In this document: positions 1-9,447 of the stretch, piece by piece
How positions within the stretch are numbered: position 1 is the first letter of the stretch
How the letters are laid out: every line of letters starts with the position of its first letter
Assembly (NCBI GenBank): GCA_025558075.1
Contig: JAHLKF010000001.1
Location: 558,001 to 622,000, forward strand
From: Gaertneriomyces semiglobifer
Lineage: Eukaryota; Chytridiomycota; Chytridiomycetes; Spizellomycetales; Spizellomycetaceae
Reading direction: 5' to 3'
Length of the DNA stretch: 64,000 bases
The notes under the pieces: generated by a model
The model's database searches: none
What the model was told of the DNA's origin: nothing
Seen by the model: the letters and a program-made list of their open reading frames with translations, nothing else
Position numbers and translations under genes: made by a program

Positions 1-616
1 TCAGTCCGTCCCAGTTCTCCCAGGCCCAGTATGGCAGGCCCAGCGGCTGTTCATTATTGTCCAGTCGGTTGTCCGTCTTTTCTGGGGCCCAGTCCTGGAG
101 CAAGCACTCAAATTCGTTAGTGAGCGCCCTGTGCCAGATGATGAACTGGAGCTCCTTATGCCAGCAAAAGGTGTATGTGAAGGGATGAGCTTCTTTCTGT
201 AGCTCTGGAAACGGAGCGTTCGGGACAGGTTCCGGCCAGTAGAATGAGTCCGGAAATTTCCCATTGTGGAAAGTTTTCAGATCCTTCGCCATCTTTTTCC
301 TCAGGATTTCCTCAAACGTTTTGTCGGAGGTGCCTCCGCCGCCCCCGTGCATTCCAAGTAGCTGGCGGTAACGCACCCTACCAACTGGATCCGTCTGGAC
401 TCTGTGTAACGCAATCATGAACCGATCGAGCTCAGACCACAACTCTTTGTTGCTCCACATGACCATCAGATTTCGTCGCACGCTCTTCGTTTTGGCCTCC
501 TGCCCATCGTCGTCAAGGTTGCTGCTGTTTGCTTCACGATTCGCCGGAGCTCTCCGCTTGCTACTCTGCTCCTTTGGTGGGGTGACCTCGGGGGCCGGTC
601 GCTTCCTGAGGCGCAT
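1..616 (-). CDS. Tyrosinase / polyphenol oxidase-like protein, N-terminal part (runs off the window)
   Basis: The frame starting at the ATG at 616-614 stays open for 205 codons to the window edge; an in-frame stop at 670-668 makes this the first usable ATG. The N-terminal ~50 residues are basic and low in complexity, with no signal peptide. Near the edge is a CuA copper-binding signature, HKELQFIIWHRALTNEFE, which fits the tyrosinase pattern H-x4-F-x2-W-H-R-x2-L/T-x3-E. It is followed by LPYWAWENWD, typical of the core that leads on to CuB. The two His, nine residues apart (CWH and WHR), fit the second and third CuA ligands, and the first lies further upstream. The family oxidises phenols to quinones with a dinuclear type-3 copper centre (melanin and defence chemistry). 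CuB lies outside the window, so activity cannot be judged. Confidence 0.8.
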   Translation of the reverse strand, partial: MRLRKRPAPEVTPPKEQSSKRRAPANREANSSNLDDDGQEAKTKSVRRNLMVMWSNKELWSELDRFMIALHRVQTDPVGRVRYRQLLGMHGGGGGTSDKTFEEILRKKMAKDLKTFHNGKFPDSFYWPEPVPNAPFPELQKEAHPFTYTFCWHKELQFIIWHRALTNEFECLLQDWAPEKTDNRLDNNEQPLGLPYWAWENWDGL

Positions 617-1394
617 AACGGGAAGGACTGTTACAGTAACGACCAGATGCAAACCTCTACGGATACCCTATCAACTCTTGCACTCTCGCTCACTGCTCAT
701 CGCATCGTGGAGGGAGGACCGGGGGCGTCCCCCTCACCACCGCCTTATATTGCAGCGATGCGATCTCTTGTTGAACGATTTCCTTTTCTCCATGGTTTTC
801 TCCCCTCCGTAACAAGCGCTACGAGTTGAAGGAACGCGATGCGGGCACAAAGAAGTTTTCTCAAAGCATCAAAGCACTCACAGAGTCTTCAAAGGCACTT
901 TGCAGCGCCATGATCGCATCTACCGCAATTCTGCCCCAAGGCAGGTTTGCTCCGGGCGAGTAACAGCAGGCTCCGTGCCCTTCCATGCTTTGTCAAAATC
1001 GGATAGCGGGATGGAAAAATCCACTTTTTCTTGACGTCACAAGCCGGCTTTCAGAAATCTTGTCTGGAGAGGTAATCTCGTTCCTCCAACACGGCCCACA
1101 CGACTTGGGCGTCTATCAGATGGAGTGAGTGCTGAGAAGGGTTACATGTACAGTTGTATTGCACGCCCTCAACTTCATCAGTGTGGCTGCATGTGCGCGT
1201 TGGCCGAGTAACTGTTCTTACTGGCTGGAATTTATGAAAGGTTCCCACTATCAGCGATATAATATGCAACCGCACTTAACCCCGAATGATGTTGAATAAA
1301 TGGGGGGGGGGGGGGGGGGGGGGGGGGGGCAACAGGCGTATTGGGATTCCTTGCATAGCGATAACTACATAATACACAACCCTACAAAAAAACT
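617..1394. other. Intergenic stretch, 5' side of the tyrosinase-like gene and 3' side of NASP
   Basis: No gene could be modelled. A 74-codon minus-strand ORF (1051-1275) ends in protein-like text (HSLHLIDAQVVWAVLEE) but has no recognisable family and no supporting exons. The stretch also holds the G homopolymer listed separately. Confidence 0.5.
1302..1329. repeat. G(28) homopolymer
   Basis: Twenty-eight consecutive G on the + strand, about 65 bp beyond the NASP stop codon. It could form a G-quadruplex or be length-variable. Its exact length in an assembly is unreliable. Confidence 0.9.
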
Positions 1395-2825
1395 TTATTC
1401 CGCTTTCGCTTTCTTCGATTTATCGGCATCATCGGCTAGCGATTCTGCGCTTGAAGGCTGTTTTCGCTTCTTCACCAGACTGTTAATGTCCATCACCGGT
1501 CCCGTCGGCTTTTCTGCACCGAGGTCTGTTGAAGGGCCAAGGGCGGCAGAGCTGGAGCTGTCGGAAGGGAATGCACTCTGAAGTACTTGCGACACCGAAC
1601 TAATCTTGGACTGGATCTCCTCAACCTTTAGACACCACGCACGTTAGAAGACAGAGACACGTAGTGATGGTTTCAGGACACTTTACTAACCTTAGCATCC
1701 AAGTCCTTTAATTGCTCAGTCAGGTCCTTAGACTCTTGATCAGCAGCTATCTGCACTTGCGTCGCCTTTCCTTTGCCTTTGGCATCAGATGAAGCTCCTC
1801 GTTCGTTGGCGCTTTCCAGTCTTTTCTTCACGTCTTCAATACACATTTGAATCTTCTCTAGGGCTTCATTATATCTGGCAATACTCTCTAACGCCAACGC
1901 GCAATAATATCTGGCCTCAATGAGCTGCCGATCCCCTCTTGCGAAATACTTTTCTTTCCCAGCTAATGCCAGTTGGTACTCTTCTAGTGCTTCCTCAATG
2001 CGGTCGGATTCCATGTGATAATGTCCAATGAAGAGATGTACATCGGCAAGCTTCTTCCGCGCGTCGACAGAATCCAACGTCTCATAGGCTTTAGCAGCCA
2101 GACTGAGTGCTTCATATGCAAATTCGAGATCATTATCGTCGTCTTCCGCGGGTACTGCGGCCTCGGTATCCACCTCTTCGTCAACCTCATCATCATCACC
2201 TTCGTCTTCAAACACAAAGTGGGATGCTGGCTTATCCGCAAGCTCAGCTACCATTGCTGATGTAACAGCGTCAGCTACAGCATCCTCGGGCACCTTTTCC
2301 GGAACGTTGGAAGATCCCAATACAGAGCTCTTTTGTACCGCCAATTTGTATAACGCCATGCCGTATAGGTACAGCGCATCAGCGCACTCTGGTGCCCCAT
2401 CACCGTAGTTAGCAGATCTAAGCAATCAATGAGTCACAGCAGGACAATGGGGCGATAGTTTACATGCAGTTCACTCACAAAATGGCAACCGCATTACTTA
2501 GCGCATCGGCTGCATCTTCATAGTTCTCAGCAATGAGAAGCTGGTCCCCATGCTCGTACAGGCGAATAGCATCCTCTATCGGAATATCCTCTTCAATAGT
2601 GCTACCGTCCTCAACGGCTGCGTTTTCCTCCTCCACAGTTGCGTTCTCCTCCACGGCTGCGTTCTCCTCCACGGCTGCGTTCTCTTCCACAGTTGCGTTT
2701 GCCTCCTCGTTGGGTGTAGATGCGTTCATGGTCTCTGCACTCTGCTTTGGCTTCAAGACATCCACAGTCGGCGTCTGCTCTTGCTGCTGTTGAGGTGCGA
2801 CGTCCGTTGCCTGCTCTGAAGTCAT
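1395..2825 (-). CDS. NASP: Histone chaperone of the NASP/Hif1/Sim3 (SHNi-TPR) family
   Basis: Three exons: 2825-2479, 2417-1691 and 1625-1395. Introns are 61 and 65 nt with donors GTGAGT and GTTAGT, and the phases agree (434 aa). The N-terminal half carries a degenerate acidic repeat (ENAAVE/ENATVE units). It is followed by a TPR helix pair (AIRLYEHGDQLLIAENYEDA), an acidic insert, the SHNi-TPR segment with LADVHLFIGHYHMESDRIEE and a further TPR (EARYYCALALESIARYNEAL). A Lys-rich tail (KKRKQ, KKAKAE) looks like a nuclear localisation signal. Family members bind H3-H4 (and H1) and escort them to the nucleus for assembly. The acidic interruption inside TPR2 is a NASP hallmark. Confidence is high for the family; whether it behaves as Hif1 or Sim3 cannot be told. 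Confidence 0.88.
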
Positions 2826-3095
2826 CTCGCGATATACAGCGCTCCACCGTCTTCACAACGTCTTTCATGAGGCGAATTCAAAAAGGGCAAATAGCTCGTC
2901 CGAAAGGCGTACCACGTCGTTCAATTCTGTTATCGATAATGAATTTTAATGACAGCCATGGCAACAGGCAGCGCGACCGTGCCGTGAAAGTTGCTTTTGT
3001 CCAAGTTCTGCGAATTTCGAAGCGGAACGCAGCTGTACACATCTTCGCGCCCCTTGTCAACTACAAAAAACGTATTGATATATATAACTGCAGCC

Positions 3096-3961
3096 ATGTC
3101 AGACGATTGGGGTAGGTTTGGCAAAATCTGTTTCTGTAATTCTTAGAGATCTACATATTCAAAGATCCGTTTTTGCAGATGCCGAAGATATTGAGATTCC
3201 GACCATTCCGCCACTCAACCAAGGTTCTTGGGATGATGAGGATGCTGAGGACGACATGAACGTAAAGGCCTCATGGGACGATGAGGATGAATCAGAAGAA
3301 GAGAAGCCCAAAGAACAAGCCAAAACCACCTCAGCCGCGCCCAAAAAGAAGAAGACGCTAAAAGAAAAGATTGCTGAAAAGCAAGAGGCAGAGGAACGAA
3401 GAAAGGCAGAACTTGCCGCTAAAGCGCAAGCAAAAGCTGAAGAACCAGATGAAACTCCGGAAGAACGGAAAGCACGACTGCAGAAAGCGGTTCTTGAAAG
3501 CGACATGCAGAACACGAGGGATCTGTTCAGCGGCCTGGCTGTCACCTGTAGGTTGAATGTCAGATCTCTTTTTGTTAAATGTTTCCGTCTAACATAGGCG
3601 TATTCTAGCAGCCACAGACGAGACGTCCAAGATTGAGACGATGGTTCCCGAAAGCCGCGTAGAGTTTGACGAGTATGTGAAGCTGCTCGGTGACAAACTT
3701 CACACATTCCAGGATAGCACACATTACACATACTTTGTTGAGAACCTGCTACGGTCGCTGATGGTGCCCCTCTCTGTGGATGACTCACGAAAGATTTCAT
3801 CTGTTGTCACTGCCATGGTCTCCGAGAAGCAAAAGGCACAAAAGGATGCGAGTAAGAAAAAGAAGCCAAAGAAGGCAAGCCTCAAAACCGGTCCCTCTGG
3901 CGCATATGATACCGCAAATTACGATGATGTGGTGTACGACGAGTATGATGACTTCATGTAA
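3096..3961 (+). CDS. HCR1: Translation initiation factor eIF3 subunit J
   Basis: Exons 3096-3111, 3179-3547 and 3609-3961 (245 aa). The first exon is only 16 nt and encodes MSDDW plus one base, which fits the conserved N-terminus. Next come an acidic WDDED-rich segment, a Lys/Glu coiled coil (TLKEKIAEKQEAEERRK), a central helical domain (FDEYVKLLGDKL, YFVENLLRSL) and a C-terminus ending in YDDVVYDEYDDFM, as in eIF3j/Hcr1. eIF3j binds the 40S decoding centre, promotes eIF3 and mRNA loading and takes part in recycling and 20S pre-rRNA processing. The second intron ends in TAGCAG, a tandem acceptor: using the distal AG removes one codon without changing the frame. The gene converges with the bS6m gene. 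Confidence 0.92.
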
Positions 3962-4077
3962 AAGGCGGTGGTTGGGGGAGGACCGTTGCATATGTCAGCT
4001 TTTTAACTTTTTTAGAATTTGGGGAAATCCAATAATATTGAACAGATGCCAAGACGCTAAACTGTGTGACAAATCCA

Positions 4078-4581
4078 TTATGCCAGTGTTTCTGGTGCTT
4101 TATGTGCTGTGATATCTGAAAGCTTGTCTCCGATTTTGATGACAGTGTGTCGAATGACATTCTCGTTGAATGCAAGCGTTCGTGACAGAGACCGCATTGC
4201 TGATGGTGACGAATAGAATTGCATTGTCCAGTAGCTGACGAAAACGAGTTAGATAAACTAAGTGATTCAGTTGTTGTCCTAACCACGCCGGTTGTACTCA
4301 CTCGCCCTTTTCAAATATCGTCTGATGCTTCTTCATTCTGTATGGTAACCACTCATTTGGCTTCTCTAGTTGAAACGATTTTACAACACCTTGGTTGTCG
4401 AGGACGTGTGTTGCAGATGCCTTGATTAGGGATCGGGTCAATGGCTGCAGAAAGGGAAGGACTGCATGTGAGCATTGTCATCCAGTATTAAAAGAAAGGC
4501 AAGGGACCACTGTACCAGCAGACTCTTCTTGGAGTCCATCGCAGTCGATCTGGCTATGCAGACTAATTCGTATAAAGGCAT
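4078..4581 (-). CDS. MRP17: Mitochondrial small-subunit ribosomal protein bS6m
   Basis: Three short exons, none conspicuous as an ORF: 4581-4516, 4444-4302 and 4234-4078. Donors are GTACAG and GTGAGT, acceptors GCAG and TCAG, and the 366-nt CDS encodes 121 aa. The protein begins MPLYELVCIARS, the usual start of fungal bS6m. It continues VLDNQGVVKSFQ, YRMKKHQTIFEKGDYWT and MQFYSSPSAMRSLSRTLAF, then ENVIRHTVIKIGDKLSDI. That order of beta-strands and helices is the bS6 fold (ferredoxin-like) with the characteristic strand NVIRxTVxK. bS6m sits on the platform of the mitochondrial 37S subunit next to bS18m. No presequence is obvious beyond the first residues, as in other MRP17 proteins. The model rests on phase-consistent junctions plus family similarity. 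Confidence 0.87.
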
Positions 4582-5151
4582 TTTAGTGATATCGTCTTGT
4601 ATATGTGGAGGTTGAACATAACAATATTGGAAAGTTGCAGATCAAAAATCGCAGAGGGACCAAGTGAACTATTTATTGATAACGCGGTTGGGATCTCAAA
4701 CATGGACGGATTCTTTTCAATCCTGATGGCGGCCATCAATTAAAGGAAGGCCTGCCTGTTATTTAACCATCGAGGGCTCCTGGACTTTATGGACCTGCAT
4801 CACGTTTGGGAAGACTCTCTGCCACATAATGTCTATTCCTCTCCCTCTACATAATTTGAAGTCCTATGATACATTATGTACATAAAAGCCTTTCAATAAG
4901 ACCTACGGTAAAAAAAGTTCTTGCTAGTCCATTTTCCATTCTTCCCAACTGTTTTGGTAGGCACGCCGTCTGTCACCCGCTCTCGTCCAAACGCCGTCTT
5001 TCATTCGCTGTTGTCTACACGCCGTCTCTCATCTGCTTCTCTCTCTCACGCCGTCTTTCATTCGCTGCTGTCTAAACGCCGTTTTTCATTCGCTGCTGTC
5101 TAACACGCCGTTTTTCATCCGCCTCCCACAATCCCCTTCCCAATACTAGGT
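4582..5151. other. Intergenic stretch between bS6m and MscL genes
   Basis: No gene seen in either strand. It serves as the 5' region of the bS6m gene and the 3' region of MscL, and includes the tandem repeat described separately. Confidence 0.6.
4963..5126. repeat. Imperfect tandem repeat, about 28 bp x 6
   Basis: Six consecutive units begin with ACGCCGT at 4963, 4991, 5019, 5048, 5076 and 5105. Most contain TTTCATTCGCTG(C/T)TGTCT. The array ends about 25 bp before the MscL stop codon, so it probably lies in the 3' UTR or terminator region of that gene. Confidence 0.85.
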
Positions 5152-5935
5152 CTACCAGTCCTTCTTATCCTGGTCACGGATGATGACCACGTCGGGCGCG
5201 CTCTCTACTTGCGGTTCAGGCAAGGTGGAGGTACAATCGGGGCACCGCGCGGCCTTGATGGGGATATCTTTGCAACAGTATACACATTCTTTGGTTTTCT
5301 TCGGCGCCTCTGCCTTCTTGCGACGGAAAGTGGCAGCGTAGACTATAAATAATGAATGTTAGTTACATGTGACACATCAAAGCATAACGCAGCCAGCTCA
5401 AAGAAAACATACCTTTTACAATGAAGAAGATGATGGCGGAAATGATCACAAAGTTGATGACGGTTTCAAGAAAATTACCCCAGTTGAAGGTCACAGCACC
5501 GGCCTTCTGAGCTTCCGCAACCGTGGCCCATACCCCCTTGCACCCCGCGGTCTCGAAAACCGGGGGGAACACACCAGTGTCATTCGCCTTGGGACACCTC
5601 AGGATCACAAAGTTGTTCTTCAAGTTTCCTTGCGACGCCAGACCGATCCACGGGGTAACCAAATCCTGAACGAGCGAAGTAACAATCGCAGTGAAGGCGG
5701 TACCCATCACGATACCAACAGCGAGGTCGACGACATTTCCACGGTCAAGGAAATTCTTGAAATCGTCAAAAACACTGTTGACGGCCTTGAACCCCTTGAG
5801 CGCGCCAGTCGCGGCCGAACGACCAAACTTGTTGACATTGTTCCCAACACTGTCGAAAAAGTCTCCGTCCTTTTGTTGTTTGGGAACGTCCCGGTGGGAT
5901 ACCGGGAGCATCTGGTTGCTATCACTGCCAGCCAT
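5152..5935 (-). CDS. mscL: Large-conductance mechanosensitive channel, MscL type, with C-terminal zinc ribbon
   Basis: Exons 5935-5414 and 5342-5152 (237 aa), intron 71 nt. After an N-terminal extension of about 60 residues comes the MscL core: [18 protein letters not shown], the amphipathic start plus the first pore helix, then a loop and a second helix [15 protein letters not shown]. Exon 2 adds a cytosolic tail with [18 protein letters not shown], two Cys pairs like the zinc ribbon on many bacterial MscL proteins. MscL opens on membrane tension to release osmolytes. The periplasmic-type loop is unusually long and holds two Cys (RCPKAND, AGCKGV). Predicted location is the plasma or an internal membrane. 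The family is bacterial in origin but occurs in some fungi; the intron and matching base composition argue for a resident gene. Confidence 0.9.
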
Positions 5936-5998
5936 TCTTTATGTGCGAACGTGCGGGGTTATTGCTTGCAGACGGGGGGGATTTCTCTGGATATGCCT

Positions 5999-6006
5999 TT
6001 TTTATA
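5999..6006 (-). promoter_or_regulatory. TATA-like box of the MscL gene
   Basis: On the minus strand TATAAAAAAGG lies about 65 bp upstream of the MscL ATG. Confidence 0.45.
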
Positions 6007-6486
6007 CGTTATTCCCTGCCGGCCCGTTTTCTCAAAAGTCTGCCGCTCACGCTGAAAGGAGATAAAACTTGGGGAGAGATTTAAAAGGGCAACCCGCCGC
6101 CCGGCCATTGTCCGCGGCAAGCCGCCACAACGGACGCCGTAGTGTGGCACAGTGACACACGTGTATGGGCAATAATTTCACCACGCTCGTTATTGATAGT
6201 CAGCCACAGGCCACCCCGCGCCGACTACTGTTCTGCCAGGAGCGACTGTGGCAGTTTAATATGATACTCTCGCATCCATGCAACTATTGAGGACATCTCA
6301 TCAATTCAATGGCGCATACAACAAAAGTTTCTACGTTCACTGGCTTCTGAGGCCTATTAGTAATATTATTACTACGTTCAATAACATATTGTACAATGTG
6401 TTCACTTCCAGTAGCAGCTGTAACCCCGACCGCCGACCGCCATGGGTGGCAATGGGCTTTGTCAAAAATCAAAAAACAGCGCGCAA

Positions 6487-7618
6487 CTATTTGACGCTGA
6501 ATCTTCTCAAAGGGTCCTCCTCCATCTTTTCGCTTCCACTTTCCATTTGCCACGTCCGTACCCTGCGCAAGAGATCCTGTTCTTCCTGATCCAGTTCCTC
6601 CCGTCTCTCCACCATTCCCTGGAGCACTCTGGCCTTTTTCACCACGCTTTCTAGCTCTTTGCCCAGCGCAGCAACCGTTCTCAACCACTTTTCGTACTCT
6701 TCTCTAGTAACATGAAGTCTTCCGCCGAGACCTTGCAAGAACTCTCGTTCCATGGTATTGATATCGTCCAACGGCAGTCCTGACAGCTTTGCCCATGTTT
6801 TGTTGGCATACCGATCGTCGGTGTGATACTTTTGCGCAAGAATGATCGCTGACACAAACACGCGGAATTCGGAGCCCACTCCGGAATGTGATGAGGGTAT
6901 TGTTTGACGCAGGCGGGCAACGTATAGAAGCGATATGAGGAGATGCGGTAGTGTGCAGTTGGCGTGATGAATGAGTTTGTGGACCGCCTGGTGAAATGCT
7001 GGATACCATTGCGCAGTTCCTGGTGGTAGGACTAGACCATTCGATGTGACAATCGGCTTTGGCTCCTGGGATTGATCGGTTGTTTCTGGTTTTGGTAATC
7101 TGTGCCATATTCGATGGATCGCAAAGCAGGCAAACTCTGCTGCATCGGTAGATAGTTTGGATGGGGGTTGTGGATGTGATGGGGCGGATGCTGATGCTGC
7201 TGCTACCTGCGCAGCTGTGCTGGTGGTCGTGGTGGTGGTGGTGGTGGTTGCGGATGATGAAGTGTGTTGAGCCGAGTCTGACCGTTGGGGAGCAGTTCTC
7301 TGCATCCGCAATGGGAGGGTTACAGTGAGCCCTGCATCGATGGCATTTCCTAACTGTGCTGGGCCTGCTTTGATTTCTGCGGGCGTGACAAAGGCCCCGG
7401 AATCTGGAGGGTTCTGTCGCGGTGGAGCAGTTATTGCTACACAGGTAGACGAATACAATGAGCATGCTTTTCTTGAATAAGAACTCTCGTAATGATTCGC
7501 AACGCTTACCTGTTGTGTTTTCGTCTTCTGTGATTCTTCGTCTGACGGCATGACGCCGGCCGAGCAGGCTCGGCTCTGAGGAATTCGGCGATGGCATTAA
7601 AAAACCTTCCCTCTGCAC
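6487..7618 (-). CDS. PHO80/PCL-like cyclin
   Basis: Exon 1 is 7618-7510 and exon 2 is 7436-6487, with a 73-nt intron (GTAAGC...GTAG); 352 aa. The intron carries no stop in the frame of exon 2, so a simple ORF reads through it, but the intron is not a multiple of three. The correct exon 1 is therefore in another frame (MQREGFLMPSPNSSEP...). After a Ser/Thr-rich stretch with a (T)9 run comes the cyclin fold: AAEFACFAIHRIWHRL, LLISLLYVARLRQ, RVFVSAIILAQKYHTDDRY, WAKLSGLPLDDINTMEREFL and a Lys/Glu helix at the C-terminus. The motif LAQKY-x-D-x-x-(Y)-x-N-x-x-WAKLSG is typical of cyclins that bind Pho85/Cdk5-type kinases. The role (phosphate, polarity or cell-cycle signalling) is inferred from the family. 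Confidence 0.8.
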
Positions 7619-8070
7619 TTTGATAGCTTAATGTACGCAAAGAATGAGGTGCAAAAGGCATCAGCAGGGTCGACTTTGGTTTATCTTTGGAGGCGGGGCG
7701 AGCGTTGTAAGGTCGGTGCCAAGCAGCTGCTAGGTAGTTCTTCAGCGGCTATCGTTTATCATTTGCAATACAATGATTTCGGTTTGCAGCAGGGCGACGG
7801 TGCTGGTTCGGATGTTGATGATTCGGTGGATGTTTTGCAAGTAGTAGGTGATGAGGTAGTTTCAGCGCTCAGCGAAGCGATATATAACACAGCGGGTCGG
7901 TCAGTTATGAGCCTGGCTGGTTGTCGTAGCCTCCTTATAGTCTAGTGATAGAAAGTGGGGGATCGGAATCGGATGGATGCTTTCGTCTTGGGTCAGCCTC
8001 AAAGCCGTATATCGCAGTCACAAAGCCCAACCAAAAAAAAAGGGCTCTCGACAAGTCGGCCGATGGTTAT

Positions 8071-8109
<39 letters not shown>

Positions 8110-9447
8110 GAGCGTGTGTGTGGTGGATGTGCGTTTTTTGCTGTTTGTTATGGGGCTGCTAGGAATTCAAGGCAACCTATTTCATTAATAAAGAATGCGA
8201 GCTGAGCCCAGCCATTTGCATAAAATGGAGCCACGCAGATGGGATGATAATAATTCGCAGTGCAAAGCAGAGTAACGAGCGAGTATTTTCAAGTAACGAT
8301 TTTTTCTGATGTCTCGGCAGCCTTTGCTCCGTATTATTACGGGCATTACCTATTGGGGCCCACGCTTTGATCTTGAGCAAGTCTTTGGGGGAATTCGATT
8401 CAGCGTCAGCCTGGGTGCATTCATTGCTACGTATGGGCTGGGTGGGTTTCATAAGACTGCTGCGTTCGTTTGAATGCGGCCTGAAATCGGCGAAATTAAA
8501 CAATTCCATTGTGATTAAAAAAGGGTCCTCGTTGAACATTCGTCTCTTTCTTGGCAATGAAAAAGCAACTCGCCTTTGGGGGGCCACCCACCCGCACTGT
8601 GGAATGCAGCCTACTTACGACGTACGTAGGGACAATCGAATCGACCTGCTCGCCTTCAATTCTCGGGGGAGAAGACCCAGGCCCCTCCAATCCAACAAGA
8701 CTTGCTTGCCTCCAGCCCGCGCGCCCCACTCGTACCGTTCATAATATGATAATGATCGCATAATAATAATAATAAAGCGCGCCCCTAATTATATTGCTAC
8801 AACCAAACCATGGGTCCCCCTTTTCGAAACATGGGCTGAAGGGAAAATCCGCGGCGATGAGTCGCTTGAGTCGGTCGCTGGGAACTTTTTGTCGCAGGTT
8901 CTCAGCCCGCCTTATCCTTTATGACTTGTTAAGTTGCCATGTTGCCCTGCATGTATGTGTAAGGATAAAAGGATATGCAGATGCAGATTCAGATGGAAGG
9001 GAAGGATGAATGGAATACCACTACGCAGATGGATGCATACCTGTGCTGAAATGAAAAGCTCATAATGAAACGTTACCCTGTGAACTTGAATGCTTATGTG
9101 TACATGGTGTTGATCGAGTCTTTTGCTTCATGATAATTGGGCGGTGACAAAGGGCAGGTTGCTATATATCAGTGTACATAGGCAGTGTACAAGTTCACAC
9201 AACCTTTGCCGATGTAACTCGAATGGGATGAATTCCCATTCCACCTTCCGATTCTGCGCCTAAATTCTGATCTCCCGCGCGCAAGTGCAGATCAATTTGA
9301 CGCCACGTTGGTGTGTAAAGTAGCTCCAGATCCACACCAATAAACTCATGAAGTGGAAGCTGATAGGCCGTGTTTCGAAGCGAATGGTTGTCCATCTCGT
9401 CGCGCATCTAATAGGTATACAGATCTGGGACGTATTTATACTCGATA
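7619..9447. other. Intergenic stretch, 1.8 kb, between the cyclin and PrpF-like genes
   Basis: Several ORFs of 60-136 codons occur on both strands, but none has a recognisable family, a good start context or phase-consistent partner exons. A 70-codon minus ORF at 9407-9195 (MRDEMDNHSLRN...) starts about 40 bp from the PrpF-like ATG and could be a small divergent gene; evidence is weak. Confidence 0.4.
8073..8106. repeat. (TG)17 microsatellite
   Basis: Seventeen uninterrupted TG units in the intergenic region upstream of the cyclin gene. Confidence 0.9.

Noticed and set aside
1051..1275. 74-codon minus ORF downstream of NASP
   Set aside because: Protein-like end but no family, no splice partners and no promoter evidence.
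7631..7945. 104-codon + ORF near the cyclin promoter
   Set aside because: No recognisable domain; it overlaps the likely 5' region of the cyclin gene and has unremarkable composition.
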